Below, piece after piece: positions 1 through 8,789 of a stretch of DNA of 64,000 bases. Source of the stretch: Rhodococcus triatomae BKS 15-14 (GTDB lineage: Bacteria; Actinomycetota; Actinomycetes; Mycobacteriales; Mycobacteriaceae); assembly GCA_000341795.1 (NCBI GenBank), contig AODO01000006.1, positions 1 to 64,000 of the forward strand. The letters run 5' to 3'. Each line of letters opens with the position of its first letter. The stretch's first letter is position 1. Both the position numbers and the translations under genes were made by a program. The notes beneath the pieces were generated by a model. That model worked only from the letters and a program-made list of their open reading frames with translations, was not told where the DNA came from and made no database searches.

Positions 1-2
1 TC

Positions 3-827
3 GACGCCGAGAAGATCCGCCGGAAGCTGCACAAGTACAAGGTGCTGTTCTTCCACGACCAGTTCGTCGACCACGCCCAGCAGATCGAGTTCTCCCGGAT
101 CTTCGGCACCGTGACACCGTCGCACCCGTACGACGACGAGGCCCCGGAGGGATTCCCGGAGATCCTCGCCGTCGACAGCGCCAAGTACGAGCGGCGTTTC
201 GGGCGCAAGAAGTACACGTACGACAGCCAGTGGCACACCGACGTGACCGCCGTGGTGAACCCGCCCGCGGTGACGCTCCTCCGCGCCCACGACGTGCCGG
301 AGCGCGGCGGTGACACGAGCTGGACGAACCTCGTCGCGGCGTACGAGGGTCTGCCGGAACCGCTGCGGCAGCTGGTCGACGGGCTACGCGCCGAGCACCG
401 TTTCGGGGGGCGCCGGCCGCAGTGGGACACGGCAAGCGAGTACGGCCGCCGGGTTCAGGAGAATCCGTTCGTCACCGAACATCCGGTGGTCCGGGTGCAT
501 CCGGTGACCGGGGAGAAGGCACTGTTCGTCCAGCCCGGTTTCACCGCGCGCATCGTCGGGCTGTCTCCGTCACAGAGCGACCGCCTGCTCGACCTGCTGT
601 TCGAGGAGGTCACCAACTCGGCGTACACGGTTCGGCTCCGCTGGCGCCCCGGAACCCTCGCGGTGTGGGACAACCGCGCGACGGCGCACCTGGCACCCGC
701 CGACCTCGACCATCTCGACGTCACTCGGCTCCTCTACCGGACCACGATCGAAGGGGACGTTCCGGTCGGCCCGGACGGCCGGGAGTCGGTCGCCCTGTCC
801 GGTGCCGCGTTCCGTGGGGAGAAGTGA
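3..827 (+). CDS. TauD/TfdA-family Fe(II)/2-oxoglutarate dioxygenase, 5' end missing
   Basis: The frame is open from the left edge, so the start lies upstream; the GTG at 42 falls inside the conserved VLFFHDQ segment and is not the start. TauD family members hydroxylate substrates such as taurine, alkyl sulfates or aryloxyacids using 2-oxoglutarate and O2. The iron-binding HxD is visible in QWHTD (codons near 234-242), the distal His in ATAHLAP (near 688), and an Arg for 2-oxoglutarate in TRLLYRTT near the C-terminus. About 274 residues are present, close to full length (about 280-300). The true substrate cannot be read from the sequence. The stop is one base before the next small ORF. Confidence 0.9.
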   Translation, partial: DAEKIRRKLHKYKVLFFHDQFVDHAQQIEFSRIFGTVTPSHPYDDEAPEGFPEILAVDSAKYERRFGRKKYTYDSQWHTDVTAVVNPPAVTLLRAHDVPERGGDTSWTNLVAAYEGLPEPLRQLVDGLRAEHRFGGRRPQWDTASEYGRRVQENPFVTEHPVVRVHPVTGEKALFVQPGFTARIVGLSPSQSDRLLDLLFEEVTNSAYTVRLRWRPGTLAVWDNRATAHLAPADLDHLDVTRLLYRTTIEGDVPVGPDGRESVALSGAAFRGEK

Positions 828-828
828 C

Positions 829-966
829 GTGACCGCCGTCGCCGCTCCCACGACCTCGGTGCGCGGCGCGCCGGTCACCAGCCACCTCGGCGCCGGGATC
901 GAGGAGAACCCGTATGCCGACGGGACGTATCCGCCGGACGGGGAGCCGGTGTCCTCGTCCCGGTAA
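829..966 (+). CDS. small ORF (45 aa) following the TauD-type gene
   Basis: A GTG one base after the dioxygenase stop opens a 45-codon frame; GGGGAGAAG at 817-823 could serve as its ribosome binding site. The peptide is Pro/Gly/Ser rich (VTAVAAPTTSVRGAPVTSHL at its start), with no membrane segment and no recognisable domain. The spacing suggests translational coupling to the dioxygenase, and a terminator hairpin follows 10 bases after its stop, so the transcript would include it. Function unknown; it may not be a real gene. Confidence 0.45.
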   Translation: MTAVAAPTTSVRGAPVTSHLGAGIEENPYADGTYPPDGEPVSSSR

Positions 967-976
967 CTCGCGGTTC

Positions 977-1021
977 GCCGAGCCCCTTCGGCCCGTTTCG
1001 GCGGTGCCGGAGGGGCTCGGC
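977..1021 (+). terminator. hairpin terminator after the TauD-type unit
   Basis: A 15-base arm (977-991, beginning GCCGAGCCCC) pairs with 1007-1021 with one mismatch across a 15-base loop. No T-run follows, as is common for actinobacterial terminators. It closes the unit ending at 966. Confidence 0.7.
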
Positions 1022-1090
1022 GCATGCCCGCAAATCGTTAGGTCGGCTACCCACTAGACTCGTCGGGGTTGTTCGCCCTAGGAGGTCGCG

Positions 1091-2017
1091 GTGTCTGGTG
1101 TACTCGCCGGGTTCACCGTCATCTTCGTCGTCATCGCGATCGGCTACGCACTCGGCCGGACCAGGGTCCTCGGCGAGCACGGTGAGTTCGTGCTCAGCCG
1201 TCTGGTCTTCTTCGTCGCGACCCCGGCACTGCTGTTCGACACCCTCGCGAAATCCGACCTGTCGGTCATCTTCTCGCCCACGCTCGCCGTGGCATCGGCC
1301 ACCGCCTTCGCCGTCGGCATCGCGTACTTCGTCCTCACCCGGACGGTGATCCGCCGACCCGTCCCCGAGGCGACCATCGGGGCACTCGCCGCGTCCTACG
1401 TGAACTCCGCCAACCTCGGCATCCCGATCGCTGTCTTCGTGCTCGGGGACGCGTCGTTCGTGGCACCGTTGCTGCTGTTCCAGATCGTCGTCTACTCACC
1501 GATAGCGCTGACGATGCTGGATCTGACCACCGGCTCCCGCGGCGGGTCGTGGATCGAGACTGTGACGACGCCGTTCAAGAACCCGATCGTCCTCGCGGGC
1601 GTCGCAGGCCTCGCGGTGTCGATCTCCGGGTGGACGCCCCCGACCGCACTGACCGAGCCGTTCCGACTCGTCGGCGGGGCCTCCGTGCCCGGTGCCCTTC
1701 TCGCGTTCGGCATCTCGCTCTACGGCGTCCGGGTCCTGCAACGCGGCGTCGCTCCACGCCGCGAGATCGCGCTGGCGTCGGTGCTCAAGATGCTCGTCCA
1801 GCCCGTCCTCGCCTACCTGATGGGACGTTTCCTGCTCGGTCTCGAGGGGCACGACCTGTTCGCCGTCGTGGTGATCTCCACGCTGCCGACCGCACAGAAC
1901 GTCTTCGTCTACGCGAGCCGCTACGGTCGCGGCGTCGTTCTCGCCCGCGACACCGCCCTGGTCACCACCCTCGTGGCGATCCCCGCGATCGGACTCGTCG
2001 CAGCTCTGCTGGCCTGA
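1091..2017 (+). CDS. AEC-family transporter (auxin efflux carrier type)
   Basis: A 308-residue, strongly hydrophobic protein with about ten membrane segments. The N-terminal segment GFTVIFVVIAIGYALGR, the SYVNSANLGIPIAVF segment in the first half and the TLPTAQNVFVYASRYG segment near the end are typical of the AEC (membrane transport protein) family, whose bacterial members carry small organic acids or other anions. The GTG start at 1091 has AGGAGG at 1080-1085, a textbook spacing. It stands alone: a terminator lies upstream and the next gene converges on it with a gap of nine bases. Substrate unknown. Confidence 0.88.
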   Translation: MSGVLAGFTVIFVVIAIGYALGRTRVLGEHGEFVLSRLVFFVATPALLFDTLAKSDLSVIFSPTLAVASATAFAVGIAYFVLTRTVIRRPVPEATIGALAASYVNSANLGIPIAVFVLGDASFVAPLLLFQIVVYSPIALTMLDLTTGSRGGSWIETVTTPFKNPIVLAGVAGLAVSISGWTPPTALTEPFRLVGGASVPGALLAFGISLYGVRVLQRGVAPRREIALASVLKMLVQPVLAYLMGRFLLGLEGHDLFAVVVISTLPTAQNVFVYASRYGRGVVLARDTALVTTLVAIPAIGLVAALLA

Positions 2018-2026
2018 CCGACTGCG

Positions 2027-2527
2027 TCAGCGGCTGTCGCGCTTGGCCTGCCGCTTCGCCCCCGCGGCGATGTCCGACGCCTCCCGCTTCTTTCGTCCCG
2101 CGGACTTCTGCTTCGACTTCGCATTCCCGCCGGGAATCTTCGCGGCCGCCGGATCGTCGACACCCGCTCCGGCGAACGACGGCGCATCCGACCGTGCAGC
2201 ATCCAGACGCTCCTGTTTCAGCGCGGCCGCGTTCTGCTTGGCGACGGTGCCGAGTCGCCGACTGACTCGGGCGAGCGCGGTCTCGAGCGCCTCGACCCGA
2301 GCTGCATTGCCGCCGGTCGTGCGGCGAGCCGCCCCGCGCGAGGCCTTGTCGGTGACGGCGGACGCCGCCTCGCGTCGATACACGGTCATGTGCTTGTTCC
2401 GCGCATTTCGAACCCGAGCGTGCAGGTCGATCAGTTCGTCTTCGTCCAGGTCACGAAGCCGGTCCCGCTTCGTTTGCCGGTACAGGCGGAAGTCTTTCTC
2501 CGACAGCGATTTCAGCAGCTTCTTCAT
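2027..2527 (-). CDS. conserved basic hypothetical protein (166 aa)
   Basis: I do not recognise a named family. The protein is hydrophilic and highly charged, with no signal or membrane segment. Residues 1-50 are rich in charged helix formers (LLKSLSEKDFRLYRQTKRDR), a heptad-like helix lies around residues 78-108, and the C-terminal 40 residues are Lys/Arg/Ala rich (KSKQKSAGRKKREASD), as in nucleic-acid-binding tails. The ATG start gives the full conserved-looking N-terminus. It converges on the AEC carrier and has its own promoter region of about 220 bases (2528-2751) in which I see no other gene. Confidence 0.7.
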   Translation of the reverse strand: MKKLLKSLSEKDFRLYRQTKRDRLRDLDEDELIDLHARVRNARNKHMTVYRREAASAVTDKASRGAARRTTGGNAARVEALETALARVSRRLGTVAKQNAAALKQERLDAARSDAPSFAGAGVDDPAAAKIPGGNAKSKQKSAGRKKREASDIAAGAKRQAKRDSR

Positions 2528-2751
2528 CGACGCTTCCCGTCTCTCGGCGCTGATTTCTCCTCAGACTATGACGGGACGTCGGTCACTGCAGGGCGTGAAG
2601 CCCCACCCTCGACCCGCATCCGTGCAGAGTCGCCGGCGACCGCGACGTCGGGGCCCCCGCGGTTCGACGCGACGACCCGGCCGTCCGAGTCCGGCGGCCG
2701 AACGTCCCGAAGGGATCGGCCCGATCGATCGGCGCCGGCGGGCGACGCGGC

Positions 2752-3048
2752 CTAGGAGGCGGACCGCTCGGGCGCGTCCCGCCCGCGCGGTACGGCACGT
2801 CGAGCTGACCGGCCGACCTCGGCCCATATCGCGTCGAGGGACAGATCGAGGACGTCGGCGAGCGCGGCGATCGTGGGAAACGCAGGTGTCGCGACGCGGC
2901 CGGACTCGATCTTCCGGAGGGTCTCCGGCGACACGCCCGCGTCGAGAGCGACGTCGAGAATCGTGCGTTCGCCCCGGGCGCGCCGCAGCAACGCTCCGAG
3001 GCACCGACCGCGTTCGACCTCCGCGGGAGTGAGGGGCAGCCTGACCAT
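2752..3048 (-). CDS. XRE-family helix-turn-helix regulator (98 aa)
   Basis: A single-domain XRE regulator. The HTH occupies about residues 16-75: GALLRRARGERTILDVALDA, then SPETLRKIESGRVATP (recognition helix and the conserved E-x-G), then LADVLDLSLDAIWAEV. A short basic tail ends the protein. It is transcribed away from the methionine aminopeptidase gene across a 69-base region carrying a repeated box (3064-3086), so it probably regulates itself and that gene. No ligand domain is present; the inducing signal is unknown. Confidence 0.88.
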   Translation of the reverse strand: MVRLPLTPAEVERGRCLGALLRRARGERTILDVALDAGVSPETLRKIESGRVATPAFPTIAALADVLDLSLDAIWAEVGRSARRAVPRGRDAPERSAS

Positions 3049-3063
3049 GCAACCGATTGTAGT

Positions 3064-3086
3064 ACCGGGATAATATGACCGGGATA
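3064..3086. promoter_or_regulatory. direct-repeat operator between the XRE gene and map
   Basis: ACCGGGATA occurs twice, at 3064-3072 and 3078-3086, 14 bases apart start to start. The AT-rich stretch between and within them (TAATAT at 3071-3076) looks like a -10 element for the aminopeptidase gene. An XRE repressor bound here would block both divergent promoters. This is inferred from position and repetition only. Confidence 0.5.
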
Positions 3087-3117
3087 GTTATTGGACAGAC
3101 GACTACGAGGACGTTCC

Positions 3118-3900
3118 ATGATCGAGATCCTGAGCACCGCCGAACTGGCCCGAGCACGCCGGACCGGCGCGCTCGTCGGCGACATCCTGCAGACGCTGCG
3201 GAGCCGGACCGCAGTGGGCACCAATCTGCTCGACATCGACGACTGGACCCGGGCGATGATCGCCGAGGCCGGGGCACGGTCCTGCTACGTCGACTACGCG
3301 CCGTCCTTCGGGCGCGGGCCGTTCGGCCACTACGTGTGCACCGCGGTCAACGACGCCGTCCTCCACGGAATGCCCCACGACCACACTCTCGCCGACGGCG
3401 ACCTGCTGACACTCGACCTCGCCGTGTCCCTGGACGGTGTGGCCGCCGACTCCGCCATCAGCTTCGTCGTGGGCGACTCGAGGCCTCCGGAGAGCGTCGC
3501 GATGATCGACGCGACCGAGCGCGCGCTGCAGGCGGGAATCGACGCCGCCGGCCCCGGGGGCCGCATCGGCGACATCTCCCACGCCATCGGAACCGTCCTG
3601 CACGAGGCGGGCTACTCGATCAACACCGACTTCGGGGGTCACGGCATCGGGTCGACGATGCATCAGGATCCGCACGTCCCCAACACCGGCCGGCCCGGAC
3701 GCGGGCCGGTCCTCCGCCCCGGACTGCTGCTCGCACTGGAGCCGTGGGTGATGGCGGACACCGACCGCCTCGTCACCGATCCCGACGGATGGACACTCCG
3801 GAGCGCGACGGGGTGCCGCACGGCGCACAGCGAGCACACCATCGCCGTGACCGACGACGGTGTCGAGATCCTCACCCGCGCCGGCGGCGCATCCTCATGA
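3118..3900 (+). CDS. map: methionine aminopeptidase, type I
   Basis: Removes the initiator Met from nascent proteins in the cytoplasm, using two metal ions. All five metal ligands are visible in order: Asp in LTLDLAV, Asp in AADSAISF, His in GHGIG, Glu in LALEPWVM and Glu in HSEHTIAV. The 260-residue length fits the compact bacterial form. I chose ATG 3118 because GAGG lies seven bases upstream; an in-frame start at 3091 lacks a site. It is not next to secY-adk, where the housekeeping copy usually lies, so this is probably a second, regulated aminopeptidase. The 3' end overlaps the convergent VWA gene by 29 bases. Confidence 0.92.
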   Translation: MIEILSTAELARARRTGALVGDILQTLRSRTAVGTNLLDIDDWTRAMIAEAGARSCYVDYAPSFGRGPFGHYVCTAVNDAVLHGMPHDHTLADGDLLTLDLAVSLDGVAADSAISFVVGDSRPPESVAMIDATERALQAGIDAAGPGGRIGDISHAIGTVLHEAGYSINTDFGGHGIGSTMHQDPHVPNTGRPGRGPVLRPGLLLALEPWVMADTDRLVTDPDGWTLRSATGCRTAHSEHTIAVTDDGVEILTRAGGASS

Positions 3901-5824
3901 AGTCGCTGACCACCGCGGCGCCCAGCCCGTCCAGATCGGGAGCGACGACGCGACCGCCGACGCGCTGCGCCATCCGGTCCACCACCCGCGCCAGTCCGGG
4001 ATCGTCACCGAGCCGGAAGATGGTCACCTGGGCGCCGAGCTTCGCCAGGTGGTCGAGCTCCCGCACCGTCAACCCCAACGTCTTCGGATGCGGCGGATAG
4101 TCGAAGAACGCGCGCCCGTCCGGCTCCAGATGCGCGGTCGGCTCACCGTCGGTGACGATCAGCACCACCGGCTGCGCGTTGGGGTTGCGGCGCAGGTGCC
4201 GGCCCGCCAGCAGTAGCGCGTGATGCAGGTTCGTACCCTGGTCCCACGCACCGTCCAACCCGGCGAGTTCCTCCGGGGTGACCGTGCGGGCCTGCCTGCC
4301 GAAGGCGATCAGCTGCAGGTCGTCACCGCGGAACCGGGTGCGCACCAGATGGTTCAGCGCGAGCGCGGTGCGCTTCATCGGCACCCACCGGCCGTCCATC
4401 ACCATCGAGAAGGACGTGTCGACGAGCAGGGCGACCGCGGCACGGGTTCGCTGCTCGGTCTCGGCGATCTCGACGTCGGTCACCTGCAACCGAACGGGAA
4501 CCTTCGGCCGACCCGAGGACGACTCCCGCAGAACGGCGTTCGTCACCGTCCGCGTCACGTCCCACGGCTCGGTGTCGCCGAACTCCCACTGTCTGCTCGC
4601 CCCGGTGGGTTCGCCCATCGCGCCCGCCCTGCGGGTGTCGCGGGCACCGCCACGCCCCGACAGCCGCTTCGCGACGTCCTGAAGGGCCGACTGCCCGAGT
4701 TTGCGCATCGCCTTCGGCGACAGACGCCACTGGCCGTCCGCACCCCGGTCGAGGAAACCCTGCTGCTGCAGGGCCTTCTCCAGTTCGGCGAGGGTGCGGG
4801 CGTCTGCGGCGGCCTCGGGGCCGAGTTGACGCAGCAGGGCCTCCGGGTCGATGTCGTCGAGTTGCGCACCCGCGTACTCCTGTGACAGCTGCTCACCCAG
4901 CTGTTCGAGTTCGGCGATGTCCGCGAGCGCGGACGTGCCCTCCCCCAGCCCCATCCCGTCGTCGCCACGGAACCGGCGGCTGCCGTCCCAGTCCTCTCCG
5001 GGCCGGGCCGAGCGCAGGTTCGCGTCCAGCCGGTCCAACTGTTGCATCAGGCTGGGACTGCCGAATGCCTGCTGCGCCAACGCATCCAGCTCGGCTCGCT
5101 GCTCGGGAGTCAGCGAGTTCCGCAGTCGCTGTGCGGCCGCGGCGCGCGCTGCCAGCGCATCGATCAGCTCGTCGACGTCCTTCGGGTTCTCCGGGAAGAA
5201 GTCGCCGTGCTCGGCCATGAACCGCTCGAAGTCCTCCGGCGTGTCCTCGCCGCGAGCGTGCTTGTCCAGCAGGTCGTTCAGGTCGGTGAGCATGTCGTCG
5301 ACCCGCTGCCGGTCCTCGTCGGTCGCGTTCTCGAGCGCCTGCTTCATCCCGTCGAAGCGCTGGTCGAGCATTTCGCGGCCGAGCAGGTCCCGGATCTTCT
5401 CGTAGTCCTCGCGCGCCTGCGCATCACGCCATCGGTACTCGGACAGGTCACGGACCGCCTGCGCCGTCGACGGCGGCAACTCCGCCAGCTGCATCTCCGC
5501 GAACCGGGCGTCGTCGTCGAGAGAACGGGCCAGCTCCTTGCGCTCGGCGAGCACGGCACGGTCGAGCAGTTCTCTGACCTCGTCGAGGGTGCCACCGAGA
5601 TTGTTGCGGTTCAACAGCTCCCGGCGGCGTCGGTTCGCCTGCGCGGCGAGGCGGTCCAGCCCGCGCATCGACGACGTACCTCGGCGTAGCAGCTCCCGCA
5701 ACGCCCGCCGCGGCGACGACCCCTCCAGTACGTCGTTGCCGATCGCCTCCAGTGCCTCGCGGAGGTCCACCGGCGGGGCCAGCGGGTCCGGTCCCCCGTG
5801 ATAGCGGCCGTAGCGCTGGTACAT
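3872..5824 (-). CDS. VWA-domain protein, partner of the chelatase-like AAA ATPase (Rv0959 type)
   Basis: 650 residues. The first two thirds are charged, Arg/Glu/Asp-rich and probably helical. The C-terminal von Willebrand A domain (about residues 464-645) has an intact MIDAS: DTSFS at about 469-473, the Thr in DQGTN and the Asp in VTDGEP. It resembles the D-subunit half of magnesium chelatases, but no porphyrin genes are nearby. Its start overlaps the stop of the upstream ATPase (TGATG at 5822-5826), so the two are made together. Their position next to purH matches Rv0958-Rv0959 in M. tuberculosis. The job is unknown; AAA/VWA pairs usually remodel or activate a protein or insert a metal. Confidence 0.88.
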   Translation of the reverse strand: MYQRYGRYHGGPDPLAPPVDLREALEAIGNDVLEGSSPRRALRELLRRGTSSMRGLDRLAAQANRRRRELLNRNNLGGTLDEVRELLDRAVLAERKELARSLDDDARFAEMQLAELPPSTAQAVRDLSEYRWRDAQAREDYEKIRDLLGREMLDQRFDGMKQALENATDEDRQRVDDMLTDLNDLLDKHARGEDTPEDFERFMAEHGDFFPENPKDVDELIDALAARAAAAQRLRNSLTPEQRAELDALAQQAFGSPSLMQQLDRLDANLRSARPGEDWDGSRRFRGDDGMGLGEGTSALADIAELEQLGEQLSQEYAGAQLDDIDPEALLRQLGPEAAADARTLAELEKALQQQGFLDRGADGQWRLSPKAMRKLGQSALQDVAKRLSGRGGARDTRRAGAMGEPTGASRQWEFGDTEPWDVTRTVTNAVLRESSSGRPKVPVRLQVTDVEIAETEQRTRAAVALLVDTSFSMVMDGRWVPMKRTALALNHLVRTRFRGDDLQLIAFGRQARTVTPEELAGLDGAWDQGTNLHHALLLAGRHLRRNPNAQPVVLIVTDGEPTAHLEPDGRAFFDYPPHPKTLGLTVRELDHLAKLGAQVTIFRLGDDPGLARVVDRMAQRVGGRVVAPDLDGLGAAVVSDFMRMRRRRG

Positions 5825-7233
5825 CAGCGGTACACCAACTGCCCGTCGTCGTCGGCGTCCTTCGCGACCCGCCGCGCCAGGTAGAGCCCCTCGAGTGCCA
5901 GCTCGACGGCCGCGGCGCGCGCCCCCACGGTCTGCGCTCCCAGCCGCTCCGCGAGCTCGTCCACGACGTCGAGTTCCGGCAGTTCGCCGAGCAGGTCCTT
6001 CGCGGTGACGCGATCACCCGTGACCACCGGCGTGCCGCCCTCGATCACGTCGACCAAGGGTGCGAGGTCGACTCCGCCGAGCAGATCGCGGGCGGTGTCC
6101 GCGGTGGCGCGGCGCAGCAGGTGCTCGAGCACCTCGATCTCCCGGCCCTCCTCGCCGGATTCGAACTCGACCTTGCCGCGCAGCACGTCGATCACGCTCC
6201 CGAGGTCCACCACCCGCGCCGCGGGCTCGGACTCACCGAGGATCGTGCCGCGATGCAGCGCAGCCGCACCCACCGTCTCCGCGGCGGCGACGGCGAAGCG
6301 CGCCGACACACCCGAACGCTGGTCGACGGACGGCGATTCGCGCAGCAGTCGCGTGAACCGGGCCAGGATCTCCAGCAGATGTGCAGGCACCTCGGCGCGC
6401 AGCTGCGCCTCCTGCTCGACGACCGCCACCTCGTCCTCGATCTCCAGCGGGTAGTGGGTGCGGATCTCGGCGCCGAACCGGTCCTTGAGCGGAGTGATGA
6501 TGCGTCCGCGATTCGTGTAGTCCTCCGGGTTCGCGCTCGCCACCAGCAGCACGTCGAGCGGGAGGCGCAGGGTGTAGCCGCGGACCTGGATGTCGCGTTC
6601 CTCCATCACGTTCAGCAACGACACCTGGATCCGCTCCGCCAGGTCGGGCAACTCGTTCACCGCGACGATGCCGCGGTGCGCTCGCGGCACGAGACCGAAG
6701 TGGATGGTTTCCGGGTCGCCGAGGCTGCGGCCCTCCGCCACCTTGACCGGGTCCACGTCGCCGACGAGGTCCGCGACCGAGGTGTCGGGGGTCGCGAGCT
6801 TCTCCGAGTAGCGCTCGTCGCGGTGCCGCCACGCGACGGGCAGGTCGTCGCCGAGTTCGGCGGCGCGGCGGATCGACGCGGGTGTGATCGGCTCGTACGG
6901 GTGCTCGCCCAACTCGGAGCCGGCGATCACCGGCGTCCACTCGTCGAGGAGCAGCGGAAGCGTCCGCAGCAACCTCGTCTTGCCCTGCCCGCGTTCACCG
7001 AGCAGCACCACGTCGTGGCCGGCGATCAGGGCGCGTTCGAGCTGCGGGAGGACGGTCTCCTCGAAACCGACGATCCCCGGCCACGGGTCGCGACCGTCAC
7101 GCAGGGCGGCGAGCAGGTTGTCGCGGATCTCGTCCTTGACGGGACGCTGGACGTGCCCGGTGGCGCGCAGCTCTCCCACCGTCGCGGCGGTGGGACGCGG
7201 GGACCGGGTGTCGGGTGTGGGCGCAGTCACCAC
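5824..7233 (-). CDS. MoxR/ChlI-type AAA ATPase (Rv0958 type)
   Basis: A 469-residue AAA+ ATPase related to the I subunit of magnesium chelatase. Walker A is GERGQGKT at residues 79-86. The Walker B region GIVAVNELPDL has Asn-Glu where many relatives have Asp-Glu. Sensor 1 (LLVASANPEDYTNRGR) and an arginine-finger region (LKDRFGAEIRT) are present. A C-terminal helical domain follows. It is coupled to the VWA gene and shares its synteny with Rv0958. ATP-driven action on a target delivered by the VWA partner is inferred from the family. No porphyrin or chlorophyll genes are in the window, so the common name magnesium chelatase is probably misleading. Confidence 0.88.
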   Translation of the reverse strand: MVTAPTPDTRSPRPTAATVGELRATGHVQRPVKDEIRDNLLAALRDGRDPWPGIVGFEETVLPQLERALIAGHDVVLLGERGQGKTRLLRTLPLLLDEWTPVIAGSELGEHPYEPITPASIRRAAELGDDLPVAWRHRDERYSEKLATPDTSVADLVGDVDPVKVAEGRSLGDPETIHFGLVPRAHRGIVAVNELPDLAERIQVSLLNVMEERDIQVRGYTLRLPLDVLLVASANPEDYTNRGRIITPLKDRFGAEIRTHYPLEIEDEVAVVEQEAQLRAEVPAHLLEILARFTRLLRESPSVDQRSGVSARFAVAAAETVGAAALHRGTILGESEPAARVVDLGSVIDVLRGKVEFESGEEGREIEVLEHLLRRATADTARDLLGGVDLAPLVDVIEGGTPVVTGDRVTAKDLLGELPELDVVDELAERLGAQTVGARAAAVELALEGLYLARRVAKDADDDGQLVYR

Positions 7234-7326
7234 TCCACGCTACGAGCCTTCGGCCGATTCGGCATCCGTGTCGAGCGTGCGCGACCGCCGATCCCGACAA
7301 TCGCCCCACCTGACAGACTGGCAGCC

Positions 7327-8298
7327 ATGGCCGATTCCGAGATCACCTTCACCAGCGGCGACGTCACGGTTCACGGCAGCCTCCGGTTTCCGGAGGGTGT
7401 CACGCAGCCCGTTCCCGCAGCACTGCTGCTCGCGGGCAGCGGCCCGACCGACCGCAACGGCGACAGCGCGGTGCTGCCCGGCCCGATCGGCACCCTGCGG
7501 TACCTCGCGGACACGCTCTCCGACGCGGGGATCGCGAGCCTGCGATACGACAAACTCGGCAGCGGCGTCACAGGACTCGGCCCGTACGACGTGGACGACG
7601 TCGCGGGGCTCGGGTTCTCGGTGTTCGTCGACGCCGCGGCCGACGCCCTGCGCAACCTCGCCGCCCAGCCCGACGTCGACGCCGACCGTCTGCTGGTGAT
7701 CGGCCACAGCGAGGGCGCGCTGGTCGCGATGGCCCTCGCGGTCCGCGAGGACACTCCGGCACTGATCGGTCTCGGCCTGCTCGAGCCGCTCGCCGTGCGC
7801 CTTCTCGACCTGCTGACCCGGCAGATCACCGGCCAGGTGGACGCCGCGGTCGCAGCTGGTCAGTTGCCGCTGGAGCTGGCCGACCAGCTGCGCACCGGAC
7901 TCGCGGACGCGGTCGAGTCGCTGCGCAGCGACGGCACGGTCCCCGACGACCTACCCGAGCCGCTGCGTCTGGCGGGGCTGGTGTCGGTCAACGCGAAGAC
8001 CCTGGCCGAGGAGGACGCCCTCGATCCGCGGACGCTCGCCTCCGAACTGCCCGCCGGCCTCCCGGTCCTGACCAGCTGTTCGGCCCGCGACATCCAGGTG
8101 GACTGCGACGACGTCGACGCCCTCGACGCCGCGATGTCGACCGCCACGGTGACCTCGGTCCGGATGACGACCGCCAACCACGTTCTCAAGGAGATCGGGC
8201 AACGTACCTCGACGGGCGCCGACTACATCGAGGACCTGCCGTTCTCCGACGAGTTCGGCTCCGCGTTCGACGCCTGGCTGGGCACCTTCCGCCGCTGA
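7327..8298 (+). CDS. alpha/beta hydrolase
   Basis: 323 residues with the serine-hydrolase fold. The oxyanion region is LLAGSGPTDRNGD, the nucleophile elbow is GHSEG (about residues 126-130), a likely acid Asp is in SARDIQVDCDD, and the catalytic His is in TANHVLKEIG near the end. The order and the RYDKLGSG motif resemble S9/S33-type esterases and aminopeptidases. ATG 7327 matches the start of the conserved N-terminal strand. It is divergent from the AAA/VWA pair. The substrate is unknown; an esterase or peptidase role is equally possible. Confidence 0.85.
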   Translation: MADSEITFTSGDVTVHGSLRFPEGVTQPVPAALLLAGSGPTDRNGDSAVLPGPIGTLRYLADTLSDAGIASLRYDKLGSGVTGLGPYDVDDVAGLGFSVFVDAAADALRNLAAQPDVDADRLLVIGHSEGALVAMALAVREDTPALIGLGLLEPLAVRLLDLLTRQITGQVDAAVAAGQLPLELADQLRTGLADAVESLRSDGTVPDDLPEPLRLAGLVSVNAKTLAEEDALDPRTLASELPAGLPVLTSCSARDIQVDCDDVDALDAAMSTATVTSVRMTTANHVLKEIGQRTSTGADYIEDLPFSDEFGSAFDAWLGTFRR

Positions 8299-8561
8299 TG
8301 CGGTGACGGTGCACGGTATGCGCCCGACCCGGTGGCGGTCACCCGGGTCGCCGGAAAGCCGTGCGGGGCACGAGGATCGGCGGTTGCACGACGGTGTGAC
8401 ACCGATGGACGGCGGAGCGGCGTCGCGTCCGGAAACGCCGGTGTGGCCGGCGCCGGACGAGCGCGACCGAGCAGCCGCGGGTAAACGAGGTGCGTGGCGT
8501 CTCGGCGATGCTGTAAGGTTCTCGGCTAACCAGCCCCCGAGCGAGAAAGGAACCGCCCGAC

Positions 8562-8636
8562 ATGATTGCGCACGCAGCAGTCGTACCCACCATGTGGCGC
8601 TTCCACATTTTCGCCATACGCCGAGAATCGTCCTGA
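8562..8636 (+). CDS. 24-aa leader-like peptide ORF
   Basis: ATG 8562 has a good ribosome binding site (GAGAAAGGA at 8542-8550) and encodes 24 residues ending in WRFHIFAIRRESS. A possible promoter -10, TAAGGT, lies at 8515-8520. Nineteen bases after the stop there is a strong T-tailed terminator. This layout (site, short peptide, terminator, then a gene) is that of an attenuator or a very small independent gene. The 8299-8561 stretch before it holds nothing else I can support. Confidence 0.45.
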   Translation: MIAHAAVVPTMWRFHIFAIRRESS

Positions 8637-8655
8637 CGACACGGTTCGACCTCTC

Positions 8656-8693
8656 GGCACCCACGGCCACCGGCCCGGGTGCCTTTTCTTTTT
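8656..8693 (+). terminator. intrinsic terminator after the 24-aa ORF
   Basis: GGCACCC (8656-8662) pairs with GGGTGCC (8677-8683) and is followed by TTTTCTTTTT (8684-8693). A true T-tract is rare in this GC-rich window, so the terminator is convincing. Confidence 0.8.
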
Positions 8694-8789
8694 CCCGGAT
8701 GTTTTCCCGGACCGTCGTCACCACGAAACCTGCAGAACACACTGCGTCGACACACTGCGATACGCAGGCACCGAGCCGAGGAGCTCCAC

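Noticed and set aside
5824-7233. True magnesium chelatase for bacteriochlorophyll synthesis.
   Set aside because: No H subunit or porphyrin gene nearby, and the pair has the synteny of Rv0958-Rv0959 in non-photosynthetic actinobacteria.
5752-7326. A long plus-strand extension ahead of the alpha/beta hydrolase.
   Set aside because: It is antisense to the AAA ATPase; the hydrolase domain begins only at ATG 7327.
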